NCBI GenBank assembly: GCA_903840435.1 | Contig: CAIMFV010000022.1 | Span: forward strand, 56,575-120,574 | Direction: 5' to 3' | Length of the DNA stretch: 64,000 nt | From: an uncultured Caulobacterales bacterium | GTDB taxonomy: Bacteria > Pseudomonadota > Alphaproteobacteria > Caulobacterales > Caulobacteraceae | Shown here: piece by piece, positions 36,411 to 46,122 of the stretch | Layout of the letters: the number at the start of each line of letters is the position of its first letter | Position numbering within the stretch: position 1 is the stretch's first letter | Position numbers and translations under genes: made by a program | Notes under the pieces: model-generated | Seen by the model: the letters and a program-made list of their open reading frames with translations, nothing else | Told to the model about the DNA's origin: nothing | Databases searched by the model: none

Positions 36411-36878
36411 TCAACGCGGCGCGGGGGGAAGATTGCAGGCGATGACGCAACTGGCCCAGGCGCTGTCGCAAGGGCCATTGGCTGTCGCCAGGCATTGGAA
36501 CCGTTGAGCTGCGCAGCTTTGTCGACAGGCAAGCCCTGTGGCGGCACCGGACAGGGAGAGGGGGAGGGATGCGGCGCTTGCGCTTTTGCCGATCAGGATC
36601 TGACCGCCTATGGGGCTTGGTGCTTGGGGCCCTACAGGCGCCGCAGGGGGTGCGAGCGTGCGCGCAGCCTTTGCCGTCTCGAGATCAGAGGGCGCATCGC
36701 GCAATTGCGGTATCGACGCTGGCGCACCCCCACGCGCCCCGGCACTTGCAGGATCGGGTTCAGCCAGACGGGTGCGCAGGCTAGGTGCGTCGGCGCTGGT
36801 AGCCGCATCTTGCGCCCACGCAGACGGCGCAATCAAGACGAGCGCCAGACCGCAAAAAAGCGCCGTCGCTAACCTCAT
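36411..36878 (-). CDS. Exported Cys-rich protein of unknown function
   Basis: 155 residues: signal peptide MRLATALFCGLALVLIAPSA, a Pro/Ala-rich low-complexity middle, and a C-terminal 35-residue module with six cysteines (ACRQSCAAQRF, QCLATANGPCDSAWASCVIAC), suggesting three disulfides in the periplasm. It starts inside the stop of the MscS gene (ATGA overlap), so the two are co-translated. Confidence 0.7.
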   Translation of the reverse strand: MRLATALFCGLALVLIAPSAWAQDAATSADAPSLRTRLAEPDPASAGARGGAPASIPQLRDAPSDLETAKAARTLAPPAAPVGPQAPSPIGGQILIGKSASAASLPLSLSGAATGLACRQSCAAQRFQCLATANGPCDSAWASCVIACNLPPAPR

Positions 36879-37762
36879 GCGGCGTCGCCCAGGGTCGAAA
36901 TGCCGGCGGCCTTGGTCAATTGCACCGGATAGGCGTGCGCAACCCCTGCCGTGGCCAGGGCCTTAAGAGACGAACGGATCAGGTCCGAGCGCACGATCAA
37001 ATAGGCGTCGACCTCACACCAGACCCGCACGGTCACCGTGACACTCGACGGACCGAGGTCCGTTGCATTTACCCACGGGGCTGGATCACCGAGCAGTCGG
37101 CTGTCGGCGGCGATCAGGCTTTGCAGGGCCAAAATGGCGTCCTCCACCCCGTCCTCGTAGCCAACGGAAAAGTTGAGCTCGATCCGGCGGCGGGGAATGT
37201 CGGTATAGTTGACCACCACATCGCCAAACCCCTTGGCGTTGGGCGCGACGATCTTCAAACCGTCCACATCGACAAGTTCGGTATTGAACAGGTCGAGCTT
37301 TTTGACGCAGCCCGTCTTGCCGGCAATCGTCACCCAATCGCCGACCCGGTAGGGGCGAAAGAGCAGGATCATCACCCCCGCCGCGACATTGCTCAGCGCG
37401 CCTTGGATGGCCAAACCTATGGCCAGCGACACCGCGCCAAGCACGGCAATCAGCGAGCTCGTCTCTACGCCCAAGCGATGCAGAACAGCGACCAGTCCAA
37501 CACCGATGATGCCATAACGCACCAGGGAGGCCGCGAAGCTTTGCAGGGTCTTGTCGTCGCGCGTGTGGGGCAATCTGCTCATGGCGCGCGCCACCGCCCG
37601 TTGGGCCAGCCCCGCGATCCAAAATGTCGCGATCACCACCAAAAGGGCAATGCCCAGATTGATGGCCAGATCGCCCGCCGCCTCGCTCAGCTTGGCGAGC
37701 GCGACACTGCGGTGATCAATGTCGGTTTCGAGCGTTTTCTCAAGTGTGGCCGGGCTCAGCAT
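36875..37762 (-). CDS. MscS-family small-conductance mechanosensitive channel
   Basis: 295 residues with three N-terminal membrane helices, the pore-lining TM3 around AIGLAIQGALSNVAAGVMIL, and the beta-domain signature FRPYRVGDWVTIAG followed by PNAKGFGDVVVNYTD. It releases solutes on hypo-osmotic shock. It forms a two-gene unit with the Cys-rich exported protein and is divergent from the dCTP deaminase gene. Confidence 0.92.
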   Translation of the reverse strand: MLSPATLEKTLETDIDHRSVALAKLSEAAGDLAINLGIALLVVIATFWIAGLAQRAVARAMSRLPHTRDDKTLQSFAASLVRYGIIGVGLVAVLHRLGVETSSLIAVLGAVSLAIGLAIQGALSNVAAGVMILLFRPYRVGDWVTIAGKTGCVKKLDLFNTELVDVDGLKIVAPNAKGFGDVVVNYTDIPRRRIELNFSVGYEDGVEDAILALQSLIAADSRLLGDPAPWVNATDLGPSSVTVTVRVWCEVDAYLIVRSDLIRSSLKALATAGVAHAYPVQLTKAAGISTLGDAA

Positions 37763-37861
37763 GCTTCGCCCATAACCCTATTCGCGCCGCTAAAAAATAG
37801 CCCTTTGCGCGCACCGGCTCAGGTCTTGCCAAGAGGGACGCAAGACGCGAGTGTCCGGCCA

Positions 37862-38923
37862 ATGACCCGCGCCGCCGAATCCCCCACCCTTCCATCAGCC
37901 CTGACACCTTCGCCGGTCGGCGTCTTGCCCTCACAGGCGCTCAAGGCCCTGATCGAATCCGGCGATATTGGTGCCGATCTGCCTTTCGCAGCCGATCAGA
38001 TCCAACCGGCCAGCCTCGACCTGCGGCTTGGCCAAACGGCCTGGCGCGTACGGGCAAGCTTCCTGCCCGGCCCAGAGCGGACAGTGCGCGAGCGATTGAG
38101 CAAGCTTGCCATGCACCAACTCGACCTCACCCGCGGCGCGGTGTTGGAAAAAGGCTGTGTCTATATTGCTGAGCTGTGCGAGCACGTCCGGCTGCCCAAG
38201 GGACTGTTGGCGCGCGCCAATCCCAAAAGCTCCACCGGGCGGGTCGATGTGTTTGTGCGCCTCTTAACCGACCGAGGTTTGCGCTTTGATCAGGTGGCCG
38301 AGGCCTATGAGGGGCCGCTCTATGTCGAGATCGCGCCGCAGACCTTCAGCGTTTTGGTTCGTACAGGCACGCGACTCAATCAGTTGCGCCTGAAGACAGC
38401 GGCGTCCATTCCAACACTGCGCAGTTTGACGGTCGGCGTTGATCTGACAGGCGGTCTTGTCGGCTATCGCGCCCGTCGCCACTGCGGCGTCATTGACCTT
38501 GATCTTGAGGCCGGTCACGCGATCAGCGACTTCTGGGAGCCCTTAAGCGCCGAGCGCGGCGAGCTTCTCCTCGATCCGGGCGAGTTTTACATTCTCGCCT
38601 CCAAGGAAGCCGTCGAAATTCCAGCCCTTGAGGCCGCCGAAATGACCCCCATCGACCCGGCGGTCGGTGAGTTTCGCGCCCATTATGCTGGCTTCTTCGA
38701 TCCTGGCTTTGGCACGGCCGAAGCCGGCGCCGTCGGCAGCCGTGCCGTGCTCGAGGTCCGCAGCCGCGAAACCCCCTTCCTGCTTGAAGACGGCCAAACC
38801 GTTGCCTGCCTCGTCTTCGAGCCCATGCGCGAACGCCCCACCCACCTCTATGGCGAAGGCGGCTCCCACTATCAGCGCCAAGGCCTAAAGCTCTCGAAGC
38901 ATTTTTCAGCGGGATTGGGCTAG
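37862..38923 (+). CDS. dcd: 2'-deoxycytidine 5'-triphosphate deaminase (long alphaproteobacterial form)
   Basis: About 353 residues from the ATG at 37862, roughly twice the size of E. coli Dcd and built from two related beta-rich halves, as usual for the alphaproteobacterial DCD family. Signature segments include QIQPASLDLRLG near the N-terminus and ANPKSSTGRVDVFVRLLTD. It converts dCTP to dUTP for thymidylate synthesis. A longer in-frame start upstream is antisense to MscS and is not used. Confidence 0.88.
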   Translation: MTRAAESPTLPSALTPSPVGVLPSQALKALIESGDIGADLPFAADQIQPASLDLRLGQTAWRVRASFLPGPERTVRERLSKLAMHQLDLTRGAVLEKGCVYIAELCEHVRLPKGLLARANPKSSTGRVDVFVRLLTDRGLRFDQVAEAYEGPLYVEIAPQTFSVLVRTGTRLNQLRLKTAASIPTLRSLTVGVDLTGGLVGYRARRHCGVIDLDLEAGHAISDFWEPLSAERGELLLDPGEFYILASKEAVEIPALEAAEMTPIDPAVGEFRAHYAGFFDPGFGTAEAGAVGSRAVLEVRSRETPFLLEDGQTVACLVFEPMRERPTHLYGEGGSHYQRQGLKLSKHFSAGLG

Positions 38924-38939
38924 CGGGGCGGTCGCCGCC

Positions 38940-40328
38940 TCAATACGAAAACCCGGCATAGACCTTGGTGACATCGCCGTTCCATTCGCCGTGATAGAGG
39001 GCGAGCAGGCGGTCGGCGGGGGTGAGGCCGGTTTCGGCGATCTCTTCTAAAGGGGCGAGATAGCCGGTTTCGTCAACAAAGCCACCAGACAGGGCCGCGC
39101 GGTTTTTCAAGCCTTCGCGGGCAATGGCAACAAAGTCTTTGGCTAGATCTTGAAGCGAGCGTCCGGCGACCTCAGCCTTCAAGCCGATGCGGGCCGCGTC
39201 GAGGCGCAGCGCCCGCCGGTCTTCCGACGTCCAGCCCTTGCAAAGGTCGAGCGCGGCTTCAAGCGCGGCATCGTCATAAAATACCCCGGCCCACAGGGCG
39301 GGGAGGGCGCAGATGCGCTCCCAGGGGCCGGAATCGGCGCCGCGCATTTCCAGATAGGATTTCAGCCGCACCTCGGGGAAGAGCGTCGTCAGGTGATCAT
39401 TCCAGTCTTTCAAGGTCGCGCGGTCGCCCGGCATGTCGGCCAAGGTCCCATTGCGGAAGGCTTCAAAAGACCGGCCCGCCAAATCCACATAGAGCCCGTT
39501 TCGCTTGGCGAAATACATCGGCACCTTCAGCGCGTAATCGACGTAAGCTTCAAAGCCGAAACCTTCGTCAAACACAAAGTCCAACAGTCCTGTGCGGTCG
39601 GGATCGGTATCTGTCCAAACTCGTGCGCGGGAGGACAGCCAGCCTGTCGGCTTGCCCTCAACAAAGGGCGAATTGGCGAACAGGGCTGTGGCCAGCGGTT
39701 GCAGGGCGAGGCTCATGCGGAATTTCCGCACCATGTCGCGCTCGTCCGAAAAGTCGAGATTGGCCTGCACCGTGCAGGTGCGAAACATCATGTCGAGACC
39801 CATGCCGCCGACCTTGGGCATGTAGTCGCGCATAATCTTATAGCGCCCCTTGGGCATGACCGGAATTTCGGCGCGGGTGCGGTTGGGGGTAAAGCCGAGC
39901 CCGATAAAGCCAAGGCCAAGCTCGTCGGCCACTTCCTTGACTTCGCGCAGGTGGGTGGAGGTTTCGGCGCAGATTTCGTGAATGGTGCGCAAAGGCGCGC
40001 CGGACAACTCGAACTGGCCGCCGGGCTCCAGGCTGATATTTGCGGCCAAGGTGCCGGGCGAGGGGCGCTCTAAACCGATCAAGGTCTGGCCACCATCGGG
40101 GCGATCTTCAACGACCGCCTGCCAGCCAAACCGCATCAGCCCCGTCAAAAGGGCGTGAATGCCCGTCTCGCCATCATAGGCGATTGTCCCAAGGTCGGCG
40201 GTTCGATAGCCGAACTTTTCATGTTCCGCACCGACGCGAAATTCAGATCTTGGCTTACAGCCCTTGGCGAGCGCGGAGACCAAGGTCTCGCGGCTGAGGG
40301 GGCCTTCACGGGCCGCATCCTCGGTCAT
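38940..40328 (-). CDS. gshA: Glutamate-cysteine ligase (plant-type GCS2)
   Basis: 462 residues of the plant/alphaproteobacterial GCL family: GAEHEKFGYR near the N-terminus, SLEPGGQFELSGAP, and MMFRTCTVQANLDFSDE. It makes gamma-glutamylcysteine, the first step to glutathione. It stands alone on the minus strand, just downstream of rsmE in the same direction, 85 bp after it. Confidence 0.93.
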   Translation of the reverse strand: MTEDAAREGPLSRETLVSALAKGCKPRSEFRVGAEHEKFGYRTADLGTIAYDGETGIHALLTGLMRFGWQAVVEDRPDGGQTLIGLERPSPGTLAANISLEPGGQFELSGAPLRTIHEICAETSTHLREVKEVADELGLGFIGLGFTPNRTRAEIPVMPKGRYKIMRDYMPKVGGMGLDMMFRTCTVQANLDFSDERDMVRKFRMSLALQPLATALFANSPFVEGKPTGWLSSRARVWTDTDPDRTGLLDFVFDEGFGFEAYVDYALKVPMYFAKRNGLYVDLAGRSFEAFRNGTLADMPGDRATLKDWNDHLTTLFPEVRLKSYLEMRGADSGPWERICALPALWAGVFYDDAALEAALDLCKGWTSEDRRALRLDAARIGLKAEVAGRSLQDLAKDFVAIAREGLKNRAALSGGFVDETGYLAPLEEIAETGLTPADRLLALYHGEWNGDVTKVYAGFSY

Positions 40329-40413
40329 GACAAACTTCCCTTCGCACGCATTTCGCGCCGCCCACAGCCCCCCTGCGAGGTGAGAAGCGAGATAGGACGC
40401 AATTGTGACAGTC

Positions 40414-41148
40414 TCAAGAGCGCCGCCAATCGCCGCGCGCGGCTTGATAGAGGGTCAGGGCGGCGATAGCGGCTGTATCCGCCCTTAAGATTCGGGGCCC
40501 AAGCCAGAGCGGCGTGACCTGAGTGCGGGCCAAAAGCTGATCCCGTTCCTCAGGCGTGAAGCCGCCTTCTGGACCGATCAAAATTGCAGCAGGACCGGTT
40601 GCAATCCCTTCTAGACTTTGCAGCGGTGCGCGGATGGCAGGCGCCTGCCACTGTTCGTCACAGAAGAGCACGGGGGTCGCGTCGGGCAATTTCGCCAAGA
40701 CGCGATCGAGCGGTTCGGGCGCCACAATTTCTGGACAATCGAGCCGTTCGCACTGTTCCGAGGCCTCGATTGCAATGGCCTGGAGTCTGGACACATTCGT
40801 GTGATCGGCATTGGTGCGCCGGGTCAGCGCCAGCGAAACCGTGCCGACACCGAGCTCGACGGCCTTTTCAATCAGGGTCTCAAGCGGCTTGCGTTTGACC
40901 AGGGCCTGGATGAGGACAAGCTCTGATGCGGCGGGCTGGTCGCGCAGCTTCGTCTGGCAGGTGAGCCGGCAGCCCTTCTTGCCAATCAGGTGCAAGTGCG
41001 CCAGCCATTCGCCATCGCGGCCATTGAAAAGGGCGATCTCGTCGCCATTGCCAAGCCGCATGACCGACGCAAGGTAATGCCCCTGTTCGGCGCTCGGCGT
41101 GATCTCCACGCCGAGTTTCAGCTCAGCCTCGACGAAAAGACGAATCAC
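40414..41148 (-). CDS. rsmE: 16S rRNA (uracil-1498-N3)-methyltransferase
   Basis: 244 residues starting at a GTG (41148) that gives VIRLFVEAELKLGVEIT, the normal RsmE N-terminus; earlier in-frame codons add a non-conserved Arg-rich leader. It has a PUA-like N-terminal domain and a SPOUT domain with trefoil-knot motifs AILIGPEGGFTPEE and LWLGPRILRADTAAIAAL. It methylates U1498 of 16S rRNA with SAM. Confidence 0.92.
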   Translation of the reverse strand: MIRLFVEAELKLGVEITPSAEQGHYLASVMRLGNGDEIALFNGRDGEWLAHLHLIGKKGCRLTCQTKLRDQPAASELVLIQALVKRKPLETLIEKAVELGVGTVSLALTRRTNADHTNVSRLQAIAIEASEQCERLDCPEIVAPEPLDRVLAKLPDATPVLFCDEQWQAPAIRAPLQSLEGIATGPAAILIGPEGGFTPEERDQLLARTQVTPLWLGPRILRADTAAIAALTLYQAARGDWRRS

Positions 41149-41331
41149 ACCTGTTCGACCAAATGGCCGCTCCCTCTCACGCGCTCCGGTCGCGCCCGCG
41201 CTTGCTGAGGCCTTGCCTATGGCGCTCAACCGCTGGGTCTGGCAAGCCCTGGCTGCGCAACCGCACAATGCCCGAGTGCGCCGCGACGGAAAGACGGTGA
41301 CGCGGATGCGCGCTTAGGTCACTATAGAGGC

Positions 41332-42702
41332 ATGAGCTTTACAAACCCGATTATCGCTGCGGGCCTTGCCCGCCTCACCGCACTTTTCTCTGAGCGTGCC
41401 GTCACCCCGGTCGAAGTGTGCGCGGCCTATCTGTCCCGGATCGACCGGCTGGACCCCGCACTTGGCGCCTATGTCGCCGTTGACAAAGACCACGCCATTG
41501 CCGCGTCGCACGAAAGCGCTTTGCGTTGGGCCAAGGGTGAGGCCCTGTCGCCGATTGACGGCGCGCCCATTGCGGTCAAGGCCAATATCGCCATTGAAGG
41601 CCTGCCCTGGACGGGAGGGATCGGCGCCTATCGCGACCGGCTGGCGCAAGAGGATGCAAGCGTTGTCCGGAAGTTGCGCGAGGCGGGCGCCATTATCCTC
41701 GGCGCGGTCAATATGGAGGAAGGCGCCTTTGGCGCCACAACCGACAATCCCTGGTTTGGGCGCACTCACAATCCCTGGCGTGCCGATGTTTCGGCCGGTG
41801 GGTCGTCAGGAGGATCGGCGGCGGCGGTGGCGGCGGGCCTGTGCGCGGCGGCACTCGGCTCTGACACCTTGGGCTCTGTGCGCATTCCCTCCGCCTTTTG
41901 TGGCATATTCGGTCTAAAGCCGACCCAGGGCCTGATCTCGCTCGACGGGGTCATTCCAATGAGTTGGACCCTTGATCATGTCGGCGTCCATGGTCGCTCG
42001 GCAGAGGATTGCGCCCTCCTCTTGGCGGCCGCCTGCGGCGCGGAGGCGGAGCTGGCGGCGGAAATCGCCAAGCCAGCGGATTTGGATGATCTTATCGACG
42101 CGCCCTTGGCGGTTTTGCGACCCGGCGATCTGCCGCTGGATGCGATGGGCCGGGCGGCGCTGGACGCAGCGGTGGCGCGCGCGCGCCTGCTTGGCATCGA
42201 GGTCGAAGAGGTCAGTCTGAACGGCTACGACTTCCAAGAGGCCTATCGTCTTGGCGTCTTGATTAGCGGCGCCGAATCCCTGGCCGAACATGCGGACCGC
42301 TTGGCCGAGAGCGTCGAAGGCTTTTCCGAAGGCTATCGGGCGCGCATGGCCCTGGGCGGCGAGGTCAAGGCCTATCAGTTGGCGGGTGCCTATCGCAAGC
42401 TTGCTGGCCTTGCCGAAGCCGCGCGAGAGGCCTTGGGAGCCTATCAAGGCCTGATCCTTCCCACGACCCCTGCACAGGCCTTCACCTTTGCTGCAGGCCA
42501 GCCGGTTGACATCGCCCTCTACACGACGCTTGCCAATGTGGTGGGCTTGCCCGCCATGTCTGTGCCCGTGGGTATGGCGGGCGAGGGGGCAGGCGCGCTA
42601 CCTGGCGCTGTCCAGGTCGTGGCTTGGGATGATGAAACCGCGCTTGGGCTAGGCAAGGCCTTATCTGAACCCGTCGACGCGCCGACCGCCTTTCGCGGCT
42701 AG
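41332..42702 (+). CDS. Amidase-signature family hydrolase
   Basis: 456 residues. The Ser-Ser-Lys catalytic triad region is clear: Lys83 in PIAVKANIAIEG, the Gly/Ser-rich AGGSSGGSAAAVAAG, and GSDTLGSVRIPSAFCG with the nucleophile Ser. It resembles AtzF/GatA-like amidases, but no gatB or gatC neighbours exist, so a GatA role is unlikely; the amide substrate is unknown. Confidence 0.88.
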   Translation: MSFTNPIIAAGLARLTALFSERAVTPVEVCAAYLSRIDRLDPALGAYVAVDKDHAIAASHESALRWAKGEALSPIDGAPIAVKANIAIEGLPWTGGIGAYRDRLAQEDASVVRKLREAGAIILGAVNMEEGAFGATTDNPWFGRTHNPWRADVSAGGSSGGSAAAVAAGLCAAALGSDTLGSVRIPSAFCGIFGLKPTQGLISLDGVIPMSWTLDHVGVHGRSAEDCALLLAAACGAEAELAAEIAKPADLDDLIDAPLAVLRPGDLPLDAMGRAALDAAVARARLLGIEVEEVSLNGYDFQEAYRLGVLISGAESLAEHADRLAESVEGFSEGYRARMALGGEVKAYQLAGAYRKLAGLAEAAREALGAYQGLILPTTPAQAFTFAAGQPVDIALYTTLANVVGLPAMSVPVGMAGEGAGALPGAVQVVAWDDETALGLGKALSEPVDAPTAFRG

Positions 42703-42728
42703 ACCATCAAAGGTACTCGTGTCGCGCC

Positions 42729-43289
42729 CTAAACCTTGACCTTGACGCCTTCGGCATTGACCGGATCATGCGCCACGTCATCAGGGGTGAAGTCGCGCAT
42801 CCAGCAGGCGAACTCCAAACAGATTCCGTCCGGATCGGAAAAATAGATTGAGCGAATAAAGACGTCGTCGGTGACGGTTGGGCTGACCTGAAGGGGCGAA
42901 TGGTCGTGGTTCAGCACCGGGCTGGTCCGCACCCCCTTCGCCGCCAACCTCTGGCAATAGTCGTCAAACTTTTCTGGCGGCACGGCGAAGGCGATATGGC
43001 TCATCGACCCATGGGCGGTTAGAAAGCCGGGATCGGTGGGCAGGCCCATTGGGCTTGCGATTCCCGGTTGCGCTTCTGGCGCGCCCTTGAACCAGAAAAA
43101 CGCCAAGCAATCGCCATTGCCAATGTCGAAGAAAAAGTGCTGGCCAACGCTGCCTGGCAGGTCGAGGGTCTTGACCAAGGGCATACCGAGCACGTCCCGG
43201 TAAAAGGCAACTGTGCGGGCCATGTCTTTGACCACCAGGGCCAAGTGGTTCACGCCGCGCAGCTCAAATTCAGTATTCTTCGGTCGCAT
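42729..43289 (-). CDS. VOC-family (glyoxalase/bleomycin-resistance) protein
   Basis: 186 residues from the ATG at 43289, which has GGGAGGAA at good distance. Paired beta-alpha-beta-beta-beta modules carry metal-ligand candidates in GVNHLALVVKDM, GSMSHIAFAV, NHDHSPLQ and SDPDGICLEFAC. This is the pattern of extradiol-dioxygenase-like or isomerase VOC enzymes; no substrate can be assigned. It lies just downstream of the carboxymuconolactone-decarboxylase-like gene, likely one transcript. Confidence 0.85.
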   Translation of the reverse strand: MRPKNTEFELRGVNHLALVVKDMARTVAFYRDVLGMPLVKTLDLPGSVGQHFFFDIGNGDCLAFFWFKGAPEAQPGIASPMGLPTDPGFLTAHGSMSHIAFAVPPEKFDDYCQRLAAKGVRTSPVLNHDHSPLQVSPTVTDDVFIRSIYFSDPDGICLEFACWMRDFTPDDVAHDPVNAEGVKVKV

Positions 43290-43309
43290 GGCGCGTTCCT
43301 CCCGCAATT

Positions 43310-43969
43310 TCAGTCTGGCCGTCTTGAGGGCTGTCGTGGCGAGGGATCGAGGAAGTCCTGGCCCGCAAATCCTTCCGGCGCCATTTCCTCGACCACCGGG
43401 TCGTCGCGATCGTCGAATTCGAGTCGCAGCGCCCGGCTCATCACCGCGTGCATATCGTAAAGGCAGGTAATGTAGGTCAGCTCCAAGATTTCTTCATCGC
43501 AGAAGTGGCCTTTAAGCTCGGCGAACAAGGCGTCGGGCGTGCGGCCACCGTGCAGCACCAAACAGTCTGCATAGGCGAGCGCGCACCTTTCCTTCGGCAG
43601 AAATTCCGCACTCGTCGACCAAGTGGGCAGGGCTGCGATGCGCGCCTCGGTGACGCCCAGGCCACGCAGGGATTTGCAGTGTTGCGAAAAGACAAATTGG
43701 GAGCCACGCGCCCATCCCGCTCGGGTCTGGCAAAGCTCGCGAATGACTGGGTCGAGTTTGCGCGCTGGGTCGCGATAGAGCTGAAAGCCTTGGGCCGCAT
43801 GGCGCAACACGTCGGGCGAATTGGCAAAAACCGTCCACCAGTCGCCGCGCGTGCCTGTGGCCGTACCCGGCTCCGCGACCGGGTCGCGATCGCCAAATAT
43901 AAGGCTGTAAAGCCGTAAAACCGGTTCGGAGCTTACCTCAGCGCGCGGGACCTGTCTTAAGCGGGCCAT
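43310..43969 (-). CDS. Carboxymuconolactone decarboxylase/AhpD-like protein
   Basis: 219 residues from the ATG at 43969, preceded by AGGAG. The helical CMD core holds the segment RELCQTRAGWARGSQFVFSQH and later EILELTYITCLYDMHAVMSRA. The canonical AhpD CxxC is not present in the usual place, so this is a non-peroxidase CMD member of unknown substrate. It is 20 bp upstream of the VOC gene on the same strand. Confidence 0.82.
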   Translation of the reverse strand: MARLRQVPRAEVSSEPVLRLYSLIFGDRDPVAEPGTATGTRGDWWTVFANSPDVLRHAAQGFQLYRDPARKLDPVIRELCQTRAGWARGSQFVFSQHCKSLRGLGVTEARIAALPTWSTSAEFLPKERCALAYADCLVLHGGRTPDALFAELKGHFCDEEILELTYITCLYDMHAVMSRALRLEFDDRDDPVVEEMAPEGFAGQDFLDPSPRQPSRRPD

Positions 43970-43991
43970 GGGCGCTCCTGTGGCAAGACGA

Positions 43992-44444
43992 TTAGTGTCC
44001 GTCTTCTGGCTCCGAGCGCAAGAGAAAATGGCCGTGTAATGCGCAGACCGGCGCCTGTCTTTGATCCTGCCAGGCCTCAACCTGGACATTGGCGATGCGG
44101 CGCCCGACCCGTTTGATCAGGGCTCGGGCATAGAGGGTTTCCGGTCGCGCGGACCTTAAATATTCGATGGTGATGTCGATGGTGCGCGGATGCTGAAACG
44201 GTTCGTCGGCGGCGCGCAACGCCGCTTGGCTGACGGCCAATTGCGCAACCGCGGTCATTTCCATAAAGGCCCCTAAGACGCCGCCATGAATGGCTGGCAG
44301 GGTCGGGTTGCCGATTAGTCGTTCTGAAAACGGCAGGATGGCGGTCATCTCGTCACCTGCCAATTCGGCGCGCACGCCTAAGAACCGCGCATAGGGGATG
44401 CGGCTCAAAATCTCCATGGGGTGCAAGAGCGGGCTGGCACTCAT
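43992..44444 (-). CDS. PaaI-type hotdog thioesterase (second of pair)
   Basis: 150 residues with the hotdog-fold helix and active-site region NPTLPAIHGGVLGAFMEMTAV. The HGG motif is typical of PaaI/phenylacetyl-CoA-type thioesterases acting on acyl-CoAs. It follows its paralogue with a 4-bp overlap, suggesting a heteromeric pair or division of substrates. Confidence 0.87.
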   Translation of the reverse strand: MSASPLLHPMEILSRIPYARFLGVRAELAGDEMTAILPFSERLIGNPTLPAIHGGVLGAFMEMTAVAQLAVSQAALRAADEPFQHPRTIDITIEYLRSARPETLYARALIKRVGRRIANVQVEAWQDQRQAPVCALHGHFLLRSEPEDGH

Positions 44445-44935
44445 CCCTGCGCCTCCGACGCCTTTGGCCCACGCGGCTTCAGATTGGCGCCAAAACCCCG
44501 CCCGAGCGGCGAGGTGAGCATGAAGGCGGCCTGCGCCGTCGCCACCGGATCGTCGCGGGTGCGCTCATAGGCCTCCGCCCGGATAAAGGCGACGGTACGC
44601 GTCAGCCGAATGCAGCGCGCATGGGCGTAGAGATCAAGGCCAGGCTCAGCGGGGCGCATATAGTCGATGCGCAGATCAAGCGTCGCCACGGGCATGGGCT
44701 GGGAAAGCGCCGCCCCCGCCGCTTGACCACAGGTATGGTCGAGCAAAGCCGTCACGACGCCGCCTGCAATGACGCCGGTCTCTGGATCGCCGACGAGGTC
44801 GAGATTGTAGGGCGCCTTCAAAATCGCATGGTCGCGTTCGAGCTCGACCAAAGTAAGACCCAGCGCCCGCGCATGCGGCGACCCCGTCAACATCTGCGCC
44901 GCCAAGGCTCGCCATTCGGCAAATTCAAACTGCAT
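44441..44935 (-). CDS. PaaI-type hotdog thioesterase (first of pair)
   Basis: 164 residues. The hotdog domain has PETGVIAGGVVTALLDHTCGQA, where the usual HGG becomes AGG, so catalytic geometry may differ from its neighbour, and MPVATLDLRIDYMRPAEPG. The C-terminal extension is basic. It is co-transcribed with the second thioesterase. Confidence 0.87.
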   Translation of the reverse strand: MQFEFAEWRALAAQMLTGSPHARALGLTLVELERDHAILKAPYNLDLVGDPETGVIAGGVVTALLDHTCGQAAGAALSQPMPVATLDLRIDYMRPAEPGLDLYAHARCIRLTRTVAFIRAEAYERTRDDPVATAQAAFMLTSPLGRGFGANLKPRGPKASEAQG

Positions 44936-45115
44936 AGGCGACAGTTAAGCCCGGCGGCGGCAAGAAGTCGAGACTTGGGGGGCGCCTCGGAGGAGAAGAC
45001 CTGCGAAGTTTAAACCGTGCTTCAATCCCCTAGGAACGGTTGCTCCCGCGGCAGCTCCGTGAACGACAGATAGGCCCGGCTAAACTGAACCGCTGGCTGA
45101 TGACGCGCTCGTGAG

Positions 45116-45979
45116 TCAGTTCTTTCTCAGGTCCCCCGGCGGATCGGCCCTTTTGACGTATTGCGGCGCGGGGGCGACTGGCCTCGTGAGGGGAGTTTGA
45201 GCCGATGGTTGAGAGGCCGGGGCTGCGGGGGTCGTCGTCTTATCCGTCATTTGCCCGCTTCCTGAATTGGCTTCACACCTGGAATTCTGAAGCCTTCCAC
45301 AATGAATTGCGGCGGCGGGGGAGTCGGCTTTTGATCCGCTTGCTGCTGCGGAGTCGGCTGAGATTCTGTTACTGGGCGATCCATGTTTTCCACTCCCTAA
45401 AACGGCTTGTGAAATGTACTGGTCATGAACGAAGATAATGGCGACGATGAAGAAAGCGAGGGCGAGTTGCACCACCATGAGGCTGATGCCGCGCGTCCTG
45501 GCTGCAGTCCTGGCGAGGTTGTGGTCCCGATTATGGATGACGCTTTCAGCGAAGCCAATCTTCATGGACTCTCGAGCTTCTGCAATTACGATATCTTCCA
45601 ACGCCTGCCCGAGCTTGCCTTGGCCAAGGTAGTATGCGCGGAGTTGGTCAGCGTAGATCAGCATATCGGTTTCCTTCGGCGGCAGGCGATAAACTCGCGG
45701 CCGAACTCCGTCGAACAATGCCGAGATCACGCCAACCATCAAAGCGGCAGCAACGGCCAGCATCCCATAGGTCGCTAAGCTGTAAGGTTTGAGCGCGAAG
45801 TCGGGCATTTTGCCGGCGATATATCCGAACACGTTCACCGTGAGCGCCATGGCCGCGACGAAGAAGGATAGGCTATTGAAAACGCGTTCTTCCTGACCAA
45901 CCTCTCGATCAAACGCACGCTCAAACAAGCCTTCGAGATATTCATCCACCTGATGACTTGCTTTCGGCTTTGTCGGCAA
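45116..45979 (-). CDS. Unrecognised three-helix membrane protein
   Basis: About 287 residues if it starts at the TTG at 45979, which has AAGGAG six bases upstream; an earlier TTG at 46042 is also open. Two adjacent membrane helices lie at about residues 37-58 and 72-93, then a ~95-residue soluble helical region with the segment ESVIHNRDHNLARTAA, then a third helix (LMVVQLALAFFIVAIIFVHD) and a Ser/Pro/Ala-rich, probably disordered tail. This helix layout resembles membrane effector modules such as SLATT or S-2TM by eye only. It is flanked by a decayed antitoxin. Confidence 0.6.
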   Translation of the reverse strand: MPTKPKASHQVDEYLEGLFERAFDREVGQEERVFNSLSFFVAAMALTVNVFGYIAGKMPDFALKPYSLATYGMLAVAAALMVGVISALFDGVRPRVYRLPPKETDMLIYADQLRAYYLGQGKLGQALEDIVIAEARESMKIGFAESVIHNRDHNLARTAARTRGISLMVVQLALAFFIVAIIFVHDQYISQAVLGSGKHGSPSNRISADSAAASGSKADSPAAAIHCGRLQNSRCEANSGSGQMTDKTTTPAAPASQPSAQTPLTRPVAPAPQYVKRADPPGDLRKN

Positions 45980-46122
45980 AATCCTCTCCTTTGAGCTGAC
46001 ACACCTCGACGCGGGGGAGCGGTGCGCCGACTTAGCCTTCAAACCAAATGAGGATCTCGCCTCGATTTTCGAACACTAGGGACCTGTCAATATTCACTCC
46101 AAAATAGCAGCTAACCGACTAA

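Noticed and set aside
36920..37861. Long N-terminal extension of the dCTP deaminase frame
   Set aside because: The first ~314 residues run opposite the MscS gene and are His/Arg/Gln-rich shadow; the DCD family begins at the ATG at 37862.
41149..41331. Short plus-strand frame between rsmE and the amidase
   Set aside because: It mostly overlaps the non-conserved 5' side of rsmE, has no ribosome site and no recognisable product.
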